Source of the DNA: Gordionus sp. m RMFG-2023
Lineage: Eukaryota > Nematomorpha > Gordioida > Chordodea > Parachordodidae
NCBI RefSeq assembly: GCF_954871325.1
Contig: NC_088778.1
Span: 9,209,743 to 9,273,742 of the forward strand
DNA: 64,000 nucleotides
Direction: 5' to 3'
Shown here: positions 22,780-33,063 of the stretch, in pieces
Layout of the letters: every line of letters starts with the position of its first letter
Numbering within the stretch: the stretch's first letter is position 1
The notes under the pieces: model-generated
What the model saw: the letters and a program-made list of their open reading frames with translations, nothing else
Told to the model about the DNA's origin: nothing
Database searches by the model: none
Program-made: the position numbers and the translations under genes

Positions 22780-23720
22780 GTGTGGTACGAGGAAGTCGGG
22801 GAGTGGTGCCGTCCAGATTGCGGGAGGCAGTAAAGGCAATGATCCATGCTGGACATCAGGGTATGGAACGAATGAAACAATGGGGGCGGGAATACGTATG
22901 GTGGCCTGGCATGAATAAAGAAATCGAGAATATGGTGAGAAGTTGTGAAATGTGTAATTCATGGGCAAGTATGCCTCGAAAGGACAAGAAAAGTATTTGG
23001 CCTAGGGCTACTCAACCATGGGAAAGAGTACACTTAGACTTTTTCGACTTCGAAAATAAAATATATCTCCTCGTAGTGGACGCTTACTCAAAATGGGTAG
23101 AGTATCAAGAAGTAAAGGGGTTAACAACGCAAGTAGTAATTAAGACGTTAAAAGATCTTTGGGCAAAGTTTGGGGTAGCGGAAATAGTCGTGTCGGATGG
23201 AGGACCCGCTTTTATAAGTAAACAATTTAAAGTTTTTTGTACTGAAACTGGGGCGAGACACATTTTGGCGCCTCCTTACCACCCAAGCTCAAATGGGCAG
23301 GCGGAAAGGATGGTGGCGGTGGTAAAGAGTTGGTTGAGGAAGTCGAAATATGGGGGTGGAGAGATTTGGATAGCGATTGCGTATTATAACAATAGTCGAA
23401 AGGGAGAGGAATTGTCCCCAGCAGAAAAGTTTTTGGGCCGTAGAACTCGTATTCAGTTGGATTTCTTAAGACCCAAACCGGCGCAGGAGGAAAATTCAAT
23501 GGATAATCAGTGTGAATTTGTGAATGGTCAGACCGTATGGGCGAGAATTTTTGGAGGTACCCGAAAATGGGAGTCAGGAATAATTATACAGAACATGGGG
23601 CATAAAATGGTGAGAGTAAAATTCGTGGACGGAAAGGAAGGAGTTAGACACGTAGAACAGATACGGAAGAGAGTAGAGTCTGAAAGATTGAGATCTAGCC
23701 ATGATGCGGCGAAGAGAGAG
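22780..23720 (+). other. Integrase region of the gypsy element
   Basis: A zinc-binding HHCC part (H-x3-H...C-x2-C in HAGHQGMERM and RSCEMCNSW), a catalytic core with DAYSKWVEYQE, SDGGPAFISKQF and SSNGQAERMVAV (D-D-E), and a C-terminal part resembling the GPY/F module. It ends shortly before the 3' untranslated part. Confidence 0.9.
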
Positions 23721-23877
23721 GGATAGATATCTTAGCAATTCTCGAGTTAAAGCACATAGAAAATAATAATACTAATAATGATAATTAACCCAAGATGATA
23801 ATACCTCCGCAGTTCCGAGATTAAATCGAGAGAGGGATAGATATCTTAGCAATTCTCGAGTTAAAGCACATAGAATA
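23713..23877 (+). repeat. Direct repeat in the 3' untranslated part of the gypsy element
   Basis: About 48 bp beginning GAGAGAGGGATAGATATC and ending AAAGCACATAGAA occurs at 23713-23763 and again at 23829-23877. Confidence 0.85.
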
Positions 23878-23983
23878 ATAAATAATTACATTTTGATTTT
23901 ATGTACAAAACCCCCTTGTTTATCTTTGTTAAACAACAATTTTAATTTTTTTTTTGTTCAAGGGTTTTCATTTAATGGGGGCG

Positions 23984-24340
23984 TGTTATAAATAGTTTTA
24001 TTATTTTTTTGTATGAGTCATGAAATATTTTTTTGTTTGAAATTTTATTTTTAATATTTTTTTTTAGTTTCGCGCAGTCATCTTGAACGTCATTATATAA
24101 ATGTTTTTAATATTTATTATGTAAAAAAAAAAAAAATAATAATTTAATATTTATAAAAAAAAAATAATCTTATATAAACTAAAAAAAAAGTGGAAATTCA
24201 TTATTAATCAATTATATTTTTTTTATATTTATTGTTTTAAAGAAAAATAAAACCAATATATTCAAAAAAAAAAGGGGTAAAAAAAAATATACTGTTAAGT
24301 TAAACGTTTCTGTACGGTGAAATTTTGTGAAATTTTGAAA
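23984..24340 (+). repeat. 3' LTR
   Basis: About 357 bp, same start and end words as the 5' LTR. It is preceded by AATGGGGGCG and followed by the target duplication ATTAT. Confidence 0.92.
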
Positions 24341-24345
24341 ATTAT

Positions 24346-26097
24346 AATCTTTTGATACTATTAAAAATGTAATATTTCATTATATAAATTAACCTTGATG
24401 CAATTTTGTCATAATATTCGTTTAATAAATTTAAAAAAATTAATGTTAATAAAGTAAAACAACCTATATATCCTGGTACACCAGAATTGTTATACTTTTC
24501 ATATTTATATAGATGCATGGCCTAAGCTTAATGTTCTAAGATTTATAAATACAATTTTTTATTTTAATCATGTAAGGTGAATGTAATATCAAAATTTACT
24601 AAATAATATTTATTCAGTTTTATATTTTATATATAAAAGTAAAATATTTTTGTTAGCTTATTAAGACATGGTGACAGATTTCTTAATCAAATCCCAAATA
24701 TGCTATTATTTTTTTACATAACATAAAAATAAATTGGCTGAAAGATATACTAAAATAAATTGCAAGGGACTTGTGAAAAACATGAACATCAATGTCTACA
24801 GCTTATTCTTATGCCATTGAATTAAAATCCAGGAAAGGCTTCAAATTTTGATCTCTTCAATAAATTGTTTCAAATAATTCTTAATTTTATAACTTTGCTA
24901 ATTATGTTACCCCTATTATTTCTATTTATAGGATTTTCACAACCTGTTTTATACTTTGTTTAAATCATTCAAACCTAAAAATTTACTTTATTTAATATTT
25001 ATTATATTGTGTAATTTTTATATTATTTTTAATGGTGATCAGGCATTGCAAAAAACTATTCTATGAATCCTCCTATGAATATATCTTAAACAATATAATT
25101 TAACATAAAGAATTATTTTTATTGTTTTTTTTGTCAAAAATATTGAATGTTTGTTATTTATAATTATAACACAAGAATCTATTTTATATTTTTTATTCTA
25201 TATTTTAGAAATATATAGAAATAAAATTTGTAAGAACACAATAATATATTATAATTCTATATATATATAATTAAAATTATGTATTATAAAATACAATAAT
25301 ATAATTGTAAATATATATACAGAAATAAAATTTGATATAATAGAATACAATATAAATTATAAATTGCTTTTTATTAGGTTTTTGAAATCTTGATTGTATT
25401 GTTTTCTGGAAGCTCTATTAGATTGTATTTGGTTCCAATATATTTTTAAATTTAATATAAACATTCTAAATATATAATAACTATTTGTTTTATTTATGGT
25501 TTCCTAAAAAAATTTTGAAAGATTTTGAAGAGAATATCCAGTGTAGTCTAAAGTTTTGGTTGCTATAATTTTTGTTATATAAAATAACGGAAAAATGTTT
25601 ACTATTTATTTGGTAGCTTAATTTGAGTGCCTAAGATATTTTTTGAAATATTTTGAGATGAAGAGAATTCGAATGCTATTTTTATTTTATATTTAATAAA
25701 AATTAAAACACAAAATATACTAGCTGTAATAGTTTTTGACTGAGGGCCTAAATTTTTAGGTATATTTTAAAAATGATATTGGGAATATAAGTTTGTTGCT
25801 ATTTTTTTTGTTATATTAAATATAGAAAAGTAAAACTGATCTTAACTTGAGTGCCTAACATATTTTTTGAAATAATTTGAGATGAAGATAATTTGATTGC
25901 CAATGTATTTTAATAAACAATAAACATTTAATTTTTAGTTATAGCATATAGTTGAGTGTTTTCTGTATTGGAAGCTGGTAGGTTAATCGTTTCAGTCATA
26001 TTTTGATTAGCTTGGGAAAAATCTTTTTTTAAAATACATGTATATTATAATATCATTTTCAAAATTTGCTAACTGTGAAATATTTTATAAAATTAAT
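24346..26097. other. Intergenic, AT-rich, nothing recognised
   Basis: Long A/T runs, no open frame above about 60 codons, no transposon ends that I could pair. Confidence 0.5.
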
Positions 26098-26346
26098 AAA
26101 AATCTTTTAGTTCTAAATTATATCTTAATTCCTATTAAATAAAAATATATTAAATAATAAAAGCATCAATTTTAAAATTACCATTTTTTCCATTAGATAA
26201 AAAAAATACGTAAAAAAAAATTTATTAAAAAAAATAATAAACAACTTTTTTTAAATATTTATTTGTTAAAGAAAAAAAAACAAGCGTGTTGAATAAAAAA
26301 ATAAAATAACTTTATATGACACCATTTATTGCTGATAAATAAAGGA
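26098..26346 (+). repeat. Unsplit inverted copy of the 16.93-18.06 kb repeat
   Basis: Contains part B followed directly by part A. The junction near 26197-26205 is the empty site for the MITE at 17074-17945. It is about 9 kb from its mate, with the gypsy element between them. Confidence 0.85.
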
Positions 26347-26948
26347 ATCTTGCCATAAAAAAAAAGACAAACATGTCAAATTGTTAGACACTATAGCATG
26401 TCATCTAATTAAATCACAGATTATTAATATAGATGGTAGGATAAGCACTCGGAGTACAGAATAATAATTATTATATAACAATTACATTAGAATTATGTTT
26501 ATTTATAAGATTTTTTTTTGGTTCGTCTACTTTTTTATGAAATGAAATATTTGATAAGAAATTTCATGTAAACCAAAACTAATAACCACCATTAATAGGT
26601 TTCTTTTAATTCTTTAATTTTTTTTCCTTTAGAGTTCATATTCATCACAAAGTAACCAAAAATAGAACAACAAATAAACTAATTTGCAGAAATCTCTATA
26701 ATAATTATTTATTGCCAATAATCTATGTTCAACTTTAAAGAGTTACCGTCATTTTTTTTTAATCAAACGGACTTGCCAAACAGTGAATTCAAATCCACAA
26801 GTACCAACATTCCTCTTTAATTAAAACAGGTCCTGACAACAATAGAGTAAATTACGGTAAACAGTGGATGCAAATCCACTATACTGGAGACTCTTTCTAA
26901 AAGGCTGCGATAGCTCCATATTGTGAGTTTCCGCAGTGAAGGATAGGA
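26347..26948. other. Intergenic, no gene seen
   Basis: Two related lines at 26765-26800 and 26860-26885 share AAACAGTG(A/G)ATKCAAATCCAC wording, suggesting a small old duplication. Otherwise nothing is recognised. Confidence 0.35.
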
Positions 26949-27095
26949 TAGTGTTGTTAATTTGCTTGGTCGTAAAATTTACGACCAAATTTTGTGCTCA
27001 GGCCGACCCGGGGTTCAGACCCGGGGTCCAGACCCGGGGTTCAGACCAGGGGTCCAGACCCGGGGTCCAGACTTACACCTTGGGGTTGGGCTCGG
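26949..27095 (+). repeat. CCCGGG minisatellite element, copy 1
   Basis: Head TAGTGTTGTTAATTTGC, then an 11-bp-arm palindrome at 26966-26988 (TTGGTCGTAAA / TTTACGACCAA with a single central base), then ATTTTGTGCTCAGGCC, then five units of 13 bp (GACCCGGGGTTCA and GACCCGGGGTCCA) at 27005-27069. The block is strikingly GC-rich for this window. Confidence 0.88.
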
Positions 27096-27574
27096 ATAAA
27101 TGAAAAGTAAAAAAAAATATTTCATTTTCTAATCTTAAATTAAATCTTATTCTTCTTATCTTATTCATTCTAAATTAATAAAGCTTTTTTTATTATTATT
27201 TTCTTACCATTTTCTTTCTTTTGATAAAAAATTTATATGGTAAAATAAAAATATATGTAATAAATATTCAAAAAGAGTAGCCCATGCATGACGGAATAAA
27301 AATAAAAAAGTAAAATTTTATTTTAACACATATTGATATTGTAATTTAATGTGGAGGACCAATATAAAAATTCAACGTCATTCATGCATGTATAAATAAT
27401 AAAAAGAAATGTAAATTTATAATTTGTGATAAAATAATGGCCAATAAAAAGTTTTTCTTTATTATATTAAAGTTATATTCCCAATAATATATATGTCATA
27501 ATTTTTAAAGGGATGTCAACTATCCAGGATCACCACGGGTTTTAAAGGTATAACTAATAAATTTGGGTTTTAAG

Positions 27575-28180
27575 TAGGTGTATACCGATATCACTTTTTG
27601 GAGGCCTATCCGATCCGATATTAAATTGATATCGACCGATTACCGATCCGATATCATATCTAATTTTTATGTCATTTATTTAAATATATTATAATGATCA
27701 GTTATAGTTTTTATTCAATTCTATTGCAATTCTAAAAGTATATAAAATATTTTTATTGTTAAATAACTTTTATATAAATAAGTAACATTAATCTATATAT
27801 AATAAATAATAAACATATATAATATGAAATTTGAATAAAATTTTAAACAATATTTAATATTAATAAATCGAAGATTTCTTATTGGAAATACCAAAATTTA
27901 CTTATTTATCAGAAATCAATTTACGTTTACGGCGATGTTAACTGTCAAGTTAATTAATATCACCAAATTCACTAAAAAAAGATTCTGAAGAGATTATCGC
28001 AAACTTTTATAAACAGAATGTGCATAAAAATAACAATATGGCAGAATGATTAATTAATTATTATTATTAAAAAAATATGGATTTCGATTTTATTTATTAA
28101 AATAAATGACTATTAAAAACTTAAGAAATTGTTGAGAAAATTTTTGTTATTTTTTAAAAACTTCCTGTAATTTAACTTAA
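27575..28180 (-). pseudogene. Remnant of a second hAT transposon
   Basis: At 27576-27660 there are GTATACCGATATC and repeated CCGATCCGATAT words typical of hAT termini. On the minus strand at about 28.03-27.85 kb a decayed hATC-like stretch reads LFRIFFSEFGDIN and HRRKRKLIS, resembling the S-E-R-L-F-S...R-R-N-R-L region. Stops interrupt it. The rest of the transposase is not visible. Confidence 0.42.
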
Positions 28181-28334
28181 ATAATTATTTTTCAAATGGT
28201 TCTTCAAACCAAATAACAAAACAAGATCCATATAATTGAGGTAATTACTAGTTTTTTATTTAATATATTTCACACACAGCCTCTTTAACTCACATACGAT
28301 ATGATATATCAAAAAGGAAATTCGATCTATATCA

Positions 28335-28430
28335 TAGTGTTGTTAATTTGCTTGGTCGTAAAATTTACGACCAAATTTTGTGCTCAGGCCGACCCGGGGT
28401 TCAGACCCGAGGTCCAGACCCGAGGTTCAT
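28335..28430 (+). repeat. CCCGGG minisatellite element, copy 2
   Basis: Same head and the same palindrome as copy 1 (28352-28374), then three 13-bp units, two with CCCGAGG instead of CCCGGGG. The similarity to copy 1 stops right after the units. Confidence 0.88.
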
Positions 28431-28439
28431 ATTATTTTT

Positions 28440-29382
28440 ATATGTTAAATTTTTTATTCCGGAATCTAGACACGGGGTTCAGAACAGATATATGTAAAGT
28501 AAGATAAAATAAATCTCATATCTAATCTTAAATTAAATTAATATTATTATACCTTCTAAATTAATAATTCAAAGCTTTATTTTATTCTCTTTTTTCTTTT
28601 TTGTTTGTAAAATTAATTATAATAAATAACACATTTATTTAAAAAGTTATTTAACTTTAATTAAATAAAATAAACTATATAAATTGATTTAATTTTTTTT
28701 ATAAATTTCAAATGTTTTATTTTATTTATTTTTCATTTCTTAGTTATAAATATAATATCGTCAATAGTTTTTCTTTTTTATTAATTTTAATGTCAGCTTA
28801 TTAAGCTTGGTTTTAAAAAAATATTTTATTTTGATTTCGCGGCTTTGTCCACGTGAAAGAAACATGCATATATTTATATATATATATATATACTAAATGG
28901 GGGTGAAGTGCTAGTAGAAATAAATTTATTTTTAAAATTTGATTTAAATAAAAATATATACAATAGAATATAAAATACAATATTAATTATATTTATATAA
29001 TTTTTTCATAAACACGAATCGAATGCATCTCATCTTGCTCGTGGATATAGACTCCAGCCTAAAAAATATTTAAAATATAAAAAATCCGGTCAGAAAGTTC
29101 GTATCTAATTCTGAACTAAGATCAGGATGGTATAGAAATAATCTATAAGCAAACCTACATAATAATTCATTTTTATTATTTCCAAGCCCTAAGAGTCCCC
29201 GATTAAAATTTTTTTAGTCATAAGCTGAGTTGCTTGCAGGATTTTCCTATTTAAGTTCGATATTATTGATAAATAATTTTAATTAAAATATTTGAAACAA
29301 CATTATTTATGGGGTTCGACTCGAGTTAATGCTGGCTTATTTCTTATATAAATATTGCTAATTTAGATCGCAGTAATTTTAT
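28440..29382. other. Intergenic, AT-rich
   Basis: No gene. A degenerate 13-bp-like unit may continue at about 28460-28490 (CTAGACACGGGGTTCAGA). A TA dinucleotide run lies at 28870-28895. Confidence 0.4.
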
Positions 29383-29435
29383 TAGACCCACCTCGGGTTT
29401 GGGATTTACACAACCAAGACCAACCAATTAAACAA
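29383..29435 (-). repeat. CCCGGG minisatellite element, worn copy 4 (head only)
   Basis: AGACCCACCTCGGGTTTGGG followed by ACACAACCAAGACCAACC and AATTAAACAACACC matches the head region of copy 3, without the array. Confidence 0.6.
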
Positions 29436-29439
29436 CACC

Positions 29440-29820
29440 CATATCGATATTTTGTGTTAATAAAAATATACCTGACCCCCCCCCCCCCCAGGACTTATAC
29501 CCGCCCTGTATGAGTGATCATTATCATTATTATTATCATTACAAAAAAATATTTTTATTTCCATATAAAAAATATTAATTTTCACCCCCCCCCCACTTTC
29601 ACCCCCCCCCCCTACCCCATCCACCTCCAAAACCAAGTCATTCATACCCATCAAGATAAAAAATGAATACTTTCAATCTAAAGATATTTAGTTTAGAAGA
29701 TTATATTTTACCCATATATCGATATTTTGTTTTGATAAATTATTCCTGACCCCCCAAGACCTAGTAGACCCGCCCTGCCCTCTTTCAGTCATTATTATTA
29801 TTGCAATAAAAAATATTTAA
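29440..29820. repeat. Duplicated block with poly-C tracts
   Basis: ATATCGATATTTTGT, CCTGACCCCCC and GACCCGCCCTG occur at 29441-29510 and again at 29717-29780, each followed by CATTATTATTAT-type sequence. C runs of up to about 15 lie at 29474-29490, 29585-29594 and 29602-29612. A minus-strand open frame across them is low-complexity and not a gene. Confidence 0.7.
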
Positions 29821-29852
29821 TTATTAACTTGTTTATTAAATCGTTACACGAC

Positions 29853-30145
29853 ACGACCCCGGGTCTGGAACCCCGGGTCTGGGCCCCGGGTCTGAACCCC
29901 GGGTCTGAACCCCGGGTCTGGACCCCGGGTCTGAACCCCGGATCTGGACCCCGGGTCTGAACCCCGGGTCTGAACCCCGGGTCTGAACCCCGGGTCTGAA
30001 CCCCGGGTCTGGACCCCGGGTCTGAACCCCGGGTCTGGACCCCGGGTCTGAACCCCGGGTCTGTGCTCAGAGCTGGTTTGGTCGATTTTTTAGACCCAAA
30101 CCCCGGGTCTGGTTTTATACAACCAACCAATTAACAACACTAGGA
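29853..30145 (-). repeat. CCCGGG minisatellite element, copy 3, expanded array
   Basis: About sixteen 13-bp units (read here as TCTGAACCCCGGG / TCTGGACCCCGGG) at 29853-30062, followed by the family's TGTGCTCAG word in a degenerate head and ACCAATTAACAACACTA. Inverted relative to copies 1 and 2. It produces an artificial periodic open frame. Confidence 0.9.
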
Positions 30146-30197
30146 TAGGATATAACAATATATTTTCTCTGTGATATAAAATCTGATGTAATATAAT

Positions 30198-32461
30198 CAG
30201 GGGCGTCGCTAGCCTTTAAAATCTCAGGGGGTTCAGCTGAAAAAAAATTATGGGAGGCTTCGCCCCCCATACCCTCCAATTTGCGGGCCTTTGGCCCGCT
30301 TTTGCCCGGGTTTTATATTAATATATTATACATTTTTAAAATTACACTAGACAATTATTCTGAATTTCATATTTTGTCATTTATAATATTTTGCTTATAA
30401 AATAAACCAGCATATAAATAATTAAAACAATACAAGACATTTCTAAAAAAAATATTTTATAATACAAAATCTATTTATTTCAATATAAAATATTTACGAT
30501 TGCCGATATAAAAAAATTTTGCGTAAAGAATTACAAGTGATAAAAAGGTGAATTAATTCATACATATGCCCCAATTGATAATGGTTTTTAAAAACACATA
30601 AGGCTATATAATTCTCGCAAGTTACATTGACAAAAGGTCATGAAACTAATATAACTCTCTGTTACCATTTTAGACAATGTTTTATAGAATAGACTAATAA
30701 GGAAAATTTATAGGCCTAACCAAATCAACAATTCTTGAAGAAGAAAATATAAACTATCAATCCAAATCATAAAACTATATGGTGGCTAGAGCTTCCTCTT
30801 AGATGACATGATGGAAGCTAGATAAGTAATTGAGAAAATTTTTGTGAGATATTTGTTATGTTCATCATTTTTTTTTATTTATTTTTTTTTTTTTCTCGGA
30901 ATTATCAATATTATTTTTGATTATCGATTTTTGAAATTTATCAATATTTTTCATGGAATTTATTTTTTCTCGGAATTATAAATATTTTTTTTGATTATCG
31001 ATTTTTCAGAAATTGATGATTATGAAAAGAAAAAGAATTTGGAAAAAAAATATAATAAAAAATATAAGACATAATAGAAATCGGAAAATATTATAATATT
31101 AAATTTTCAAAAGATTATCTTCCATTTTTAATGATAAATAAATGACTAAACAGTTGACCATTATTGTTATCTAAAATATGTAATCATATGCTCTCAGCAG
31201 CTATAGTAATAATCTTAAATTACATAGTCATACAAATAATAGATGCTGGTTAATTTGCAGTCATAGCCATGACACTCACGATGATAACACATATCCAAAT
31301 TTATTATGTTAGATAAATTGATAAAACAAAAACAGTAAAAATCTTTAGAATAAATTATACAAATATATTGAAATTTTAAGTTATTTACACGGCAAGGATG
31401 CCATATTAGAAATGAAACATTTTGTAACTAAAAAATAAGAACCAGAGTGATATGATGAAAGTAATTAAGATTTTATATATTATTGTCGCACCACCTCTAG
31501 TTGGTATATTATATTTTAAAATAATAATAGATTGTAGTAATTTCAAAAATAAATTCGTATTAAAAATTTAACTCAAAACTGTTTTTCAAAGAAGAAAAAA
31601 ATATTTCTAAAAACACGTAAAAACACGTAAAAAAAGAGAAGAAAAGATATCTACTTTATTACATCCATTATGGGATGAATAATAAGAAATTTAATTTTAA
31701 TAATATTTTAAATAAATAGATGGCGTTAAATAATTAAATGGAAATTGTTACTTATATTTATTATCAAAAGCATTTATTATTAAAATTTTAAAATTATTAA
31801 CTGTAATTATTATATAACTGTTAAATATGTCTGTAAAAGTGGCATTTTACCTAATATTTAATAAATAATTATATATTATAAGGGATCATAAACTATTTAT
31901 CTACTTACTTTTTATAAATAAATATCTTATACTCATTTGGATTTGTACCTTGAAAATCATTTTAGGAAGAGACATGATAATTAAATTTAAAAATCAAAAT
32001 GTAGTTGATAAATGATTTTGAACTCAGCTAATTACAATATTAAATTTGTTAATTTTCAATTAATAAATGATTATAGTTATTCAATAAGGTTATATAATAA
32101 TTTAAATAATAATAGTCAATTAAGCTTCAACTGTTAATGCTAAATTAATATTTAGTGAGTGATATTGATATATTTCTAACACAGAATTTGATTGCAAGCT
32201 GACAGAGTGAACACTAATAATTAAAATAGTATTCTTTTGATAAAAATTTAGATAGTTTTATTAATTTTTAAATAATAGAATTAAATCTATATATTACTCA
32301 ATAGAATTATAAAAGAAATCGTTCAGGGGGCAATTAAAAAAATTTTTAAGTTCAAGAGGATATTAAGGAGCAATTTAAAAAAATATTTTTTGCTTCAGGG
32401 GGCTATTCAAATTTTTCAGGGGGCTCGAGCCCCTGCGCACCCCCTCCTAGCGACGCCACTG
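30198..32461. mobile_element. Non-autonomous hAT element, 2.26 kb
   Basis: Ends CAGGGGCGTCGCTAG and, inverted, CAGTGGCGTCGCTAGGAGGG. ATATAAT occurs next to both ends (30191-30197 and 32464-32470), a near match to an 8-bp hAT target duplication. The left subterminal part holds GGGAGGCTTCGCCCCCCATA and GGGCCTTTGGCCCGC fold-back words; the right holds GGGGGCTCGAGCCCCTGCGC. The interior is AT-rich with no transposase, so it would depend on an autonomous relative. Confidence 0.8.
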
Positions 32462-32592
32462 ATATATAATGTCAGACAATAATTATTTTTCTATTATTCG
32501 TGATAAGAGACTGTATTGATAGTAAAAGTGTTATCTTCAAGCGTTACGTCATTTAACGCAGAATTGCATATTTAATTTTATTTATAAAGGTT

Positions 32593-33063
32593 TTAACACT
32601 TCAATACTCTGATGGGGTATATGAAACCCTAGACATGCTAGAAATGATATTTCATAAAACGGTTAAATATTATGATCTGGATTCTTCAGTAGCTTCATCA
32701 AATATATCTTAGAATCTATATTCCAAATTTCAAATATTTCGGTTGAGTAGTTTTTAAGATATAAGTATTTTGTGACTAATTGGAGTTTGTGAGACCCCAC
32801 CAGAGTATTTAAAAATAAATAAGCTTTTTTAAAAAATTTTTTGGCGCAAATTATAATTATCCTCATCATCTTTAATATAGGCTTAAGAAATAAAAATATT
32901 TATATATTTTATCAAGGTTAAGGTTAGATTAGATCTATCTTATATTCAAATATCAAATGGAAATATTGAATATTACTGGAGATATATACATTTGAAATTG
33001 GTGTCTATTAAACCCCACCCGAGTACTAACGTCATTTTTTTCACCGGAGTATTGAAGGGTTAA
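32593..33063. mobile_element. piggyBac-type MITE, 463 bp between TTAA sites
   Basis: TTAA at 32593-32596 and 33060-33063 flank inverted ends CACTTCAATACTCTGATGGG and CCCTTCAATACTCCGGTG. TTAA targets and C-rich starts are the piggyBac pattern. A second inverted-like pair further in reads GAGACCCCACCAGAGTA and AACCCCACCCGAGTA. There is no transposase. Confidence 0.78.

Larger units (their letters stand above)
18264..24340 (+). mobile_element. Ty3/gypsy-type LTR retrotransposon, young
   Basis: Structure: 5-bp target duplication ATTAT (18259-18263 and 24341-24345), two LTRs starting TGTTATAAATAG, a primer-binding-like site TGGTGCCGTGTTTATAC just inside the 5' LTR, a G-rich tract before the 3' LTR, and gag-like knuckles, protease, reverse transcriptase, RNase H and integrase in gypsy order. 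No envelope gene is seen. The LTRs are nearly identical apart from homopolymer lengths and one short length difference, so insertion was recent. The element looks nearly whole in layout, but the coding region is spread over several frames with perhaps two to four interruptions, some of which could be the family's normal frameshift or read-through. I treat it as a recent fossil. Confidence 0.92.

Noticed and set aside
26949-27095. CACTA-type transposon end (TAGTG at the border)
   Set aside because: The border reads TAGTG outward-in, opposite to the CACTA start, and no partner end with CACTA was found.
29798-30130. A 110-codon periodic proline/glycine-rich open frame on the minus strand
   Set aside because: It is a read-through of the 13-bp CCCGGG minisatellite. 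A 13-bp unit shifts frame each copy, so the periodic protein is an artefact.
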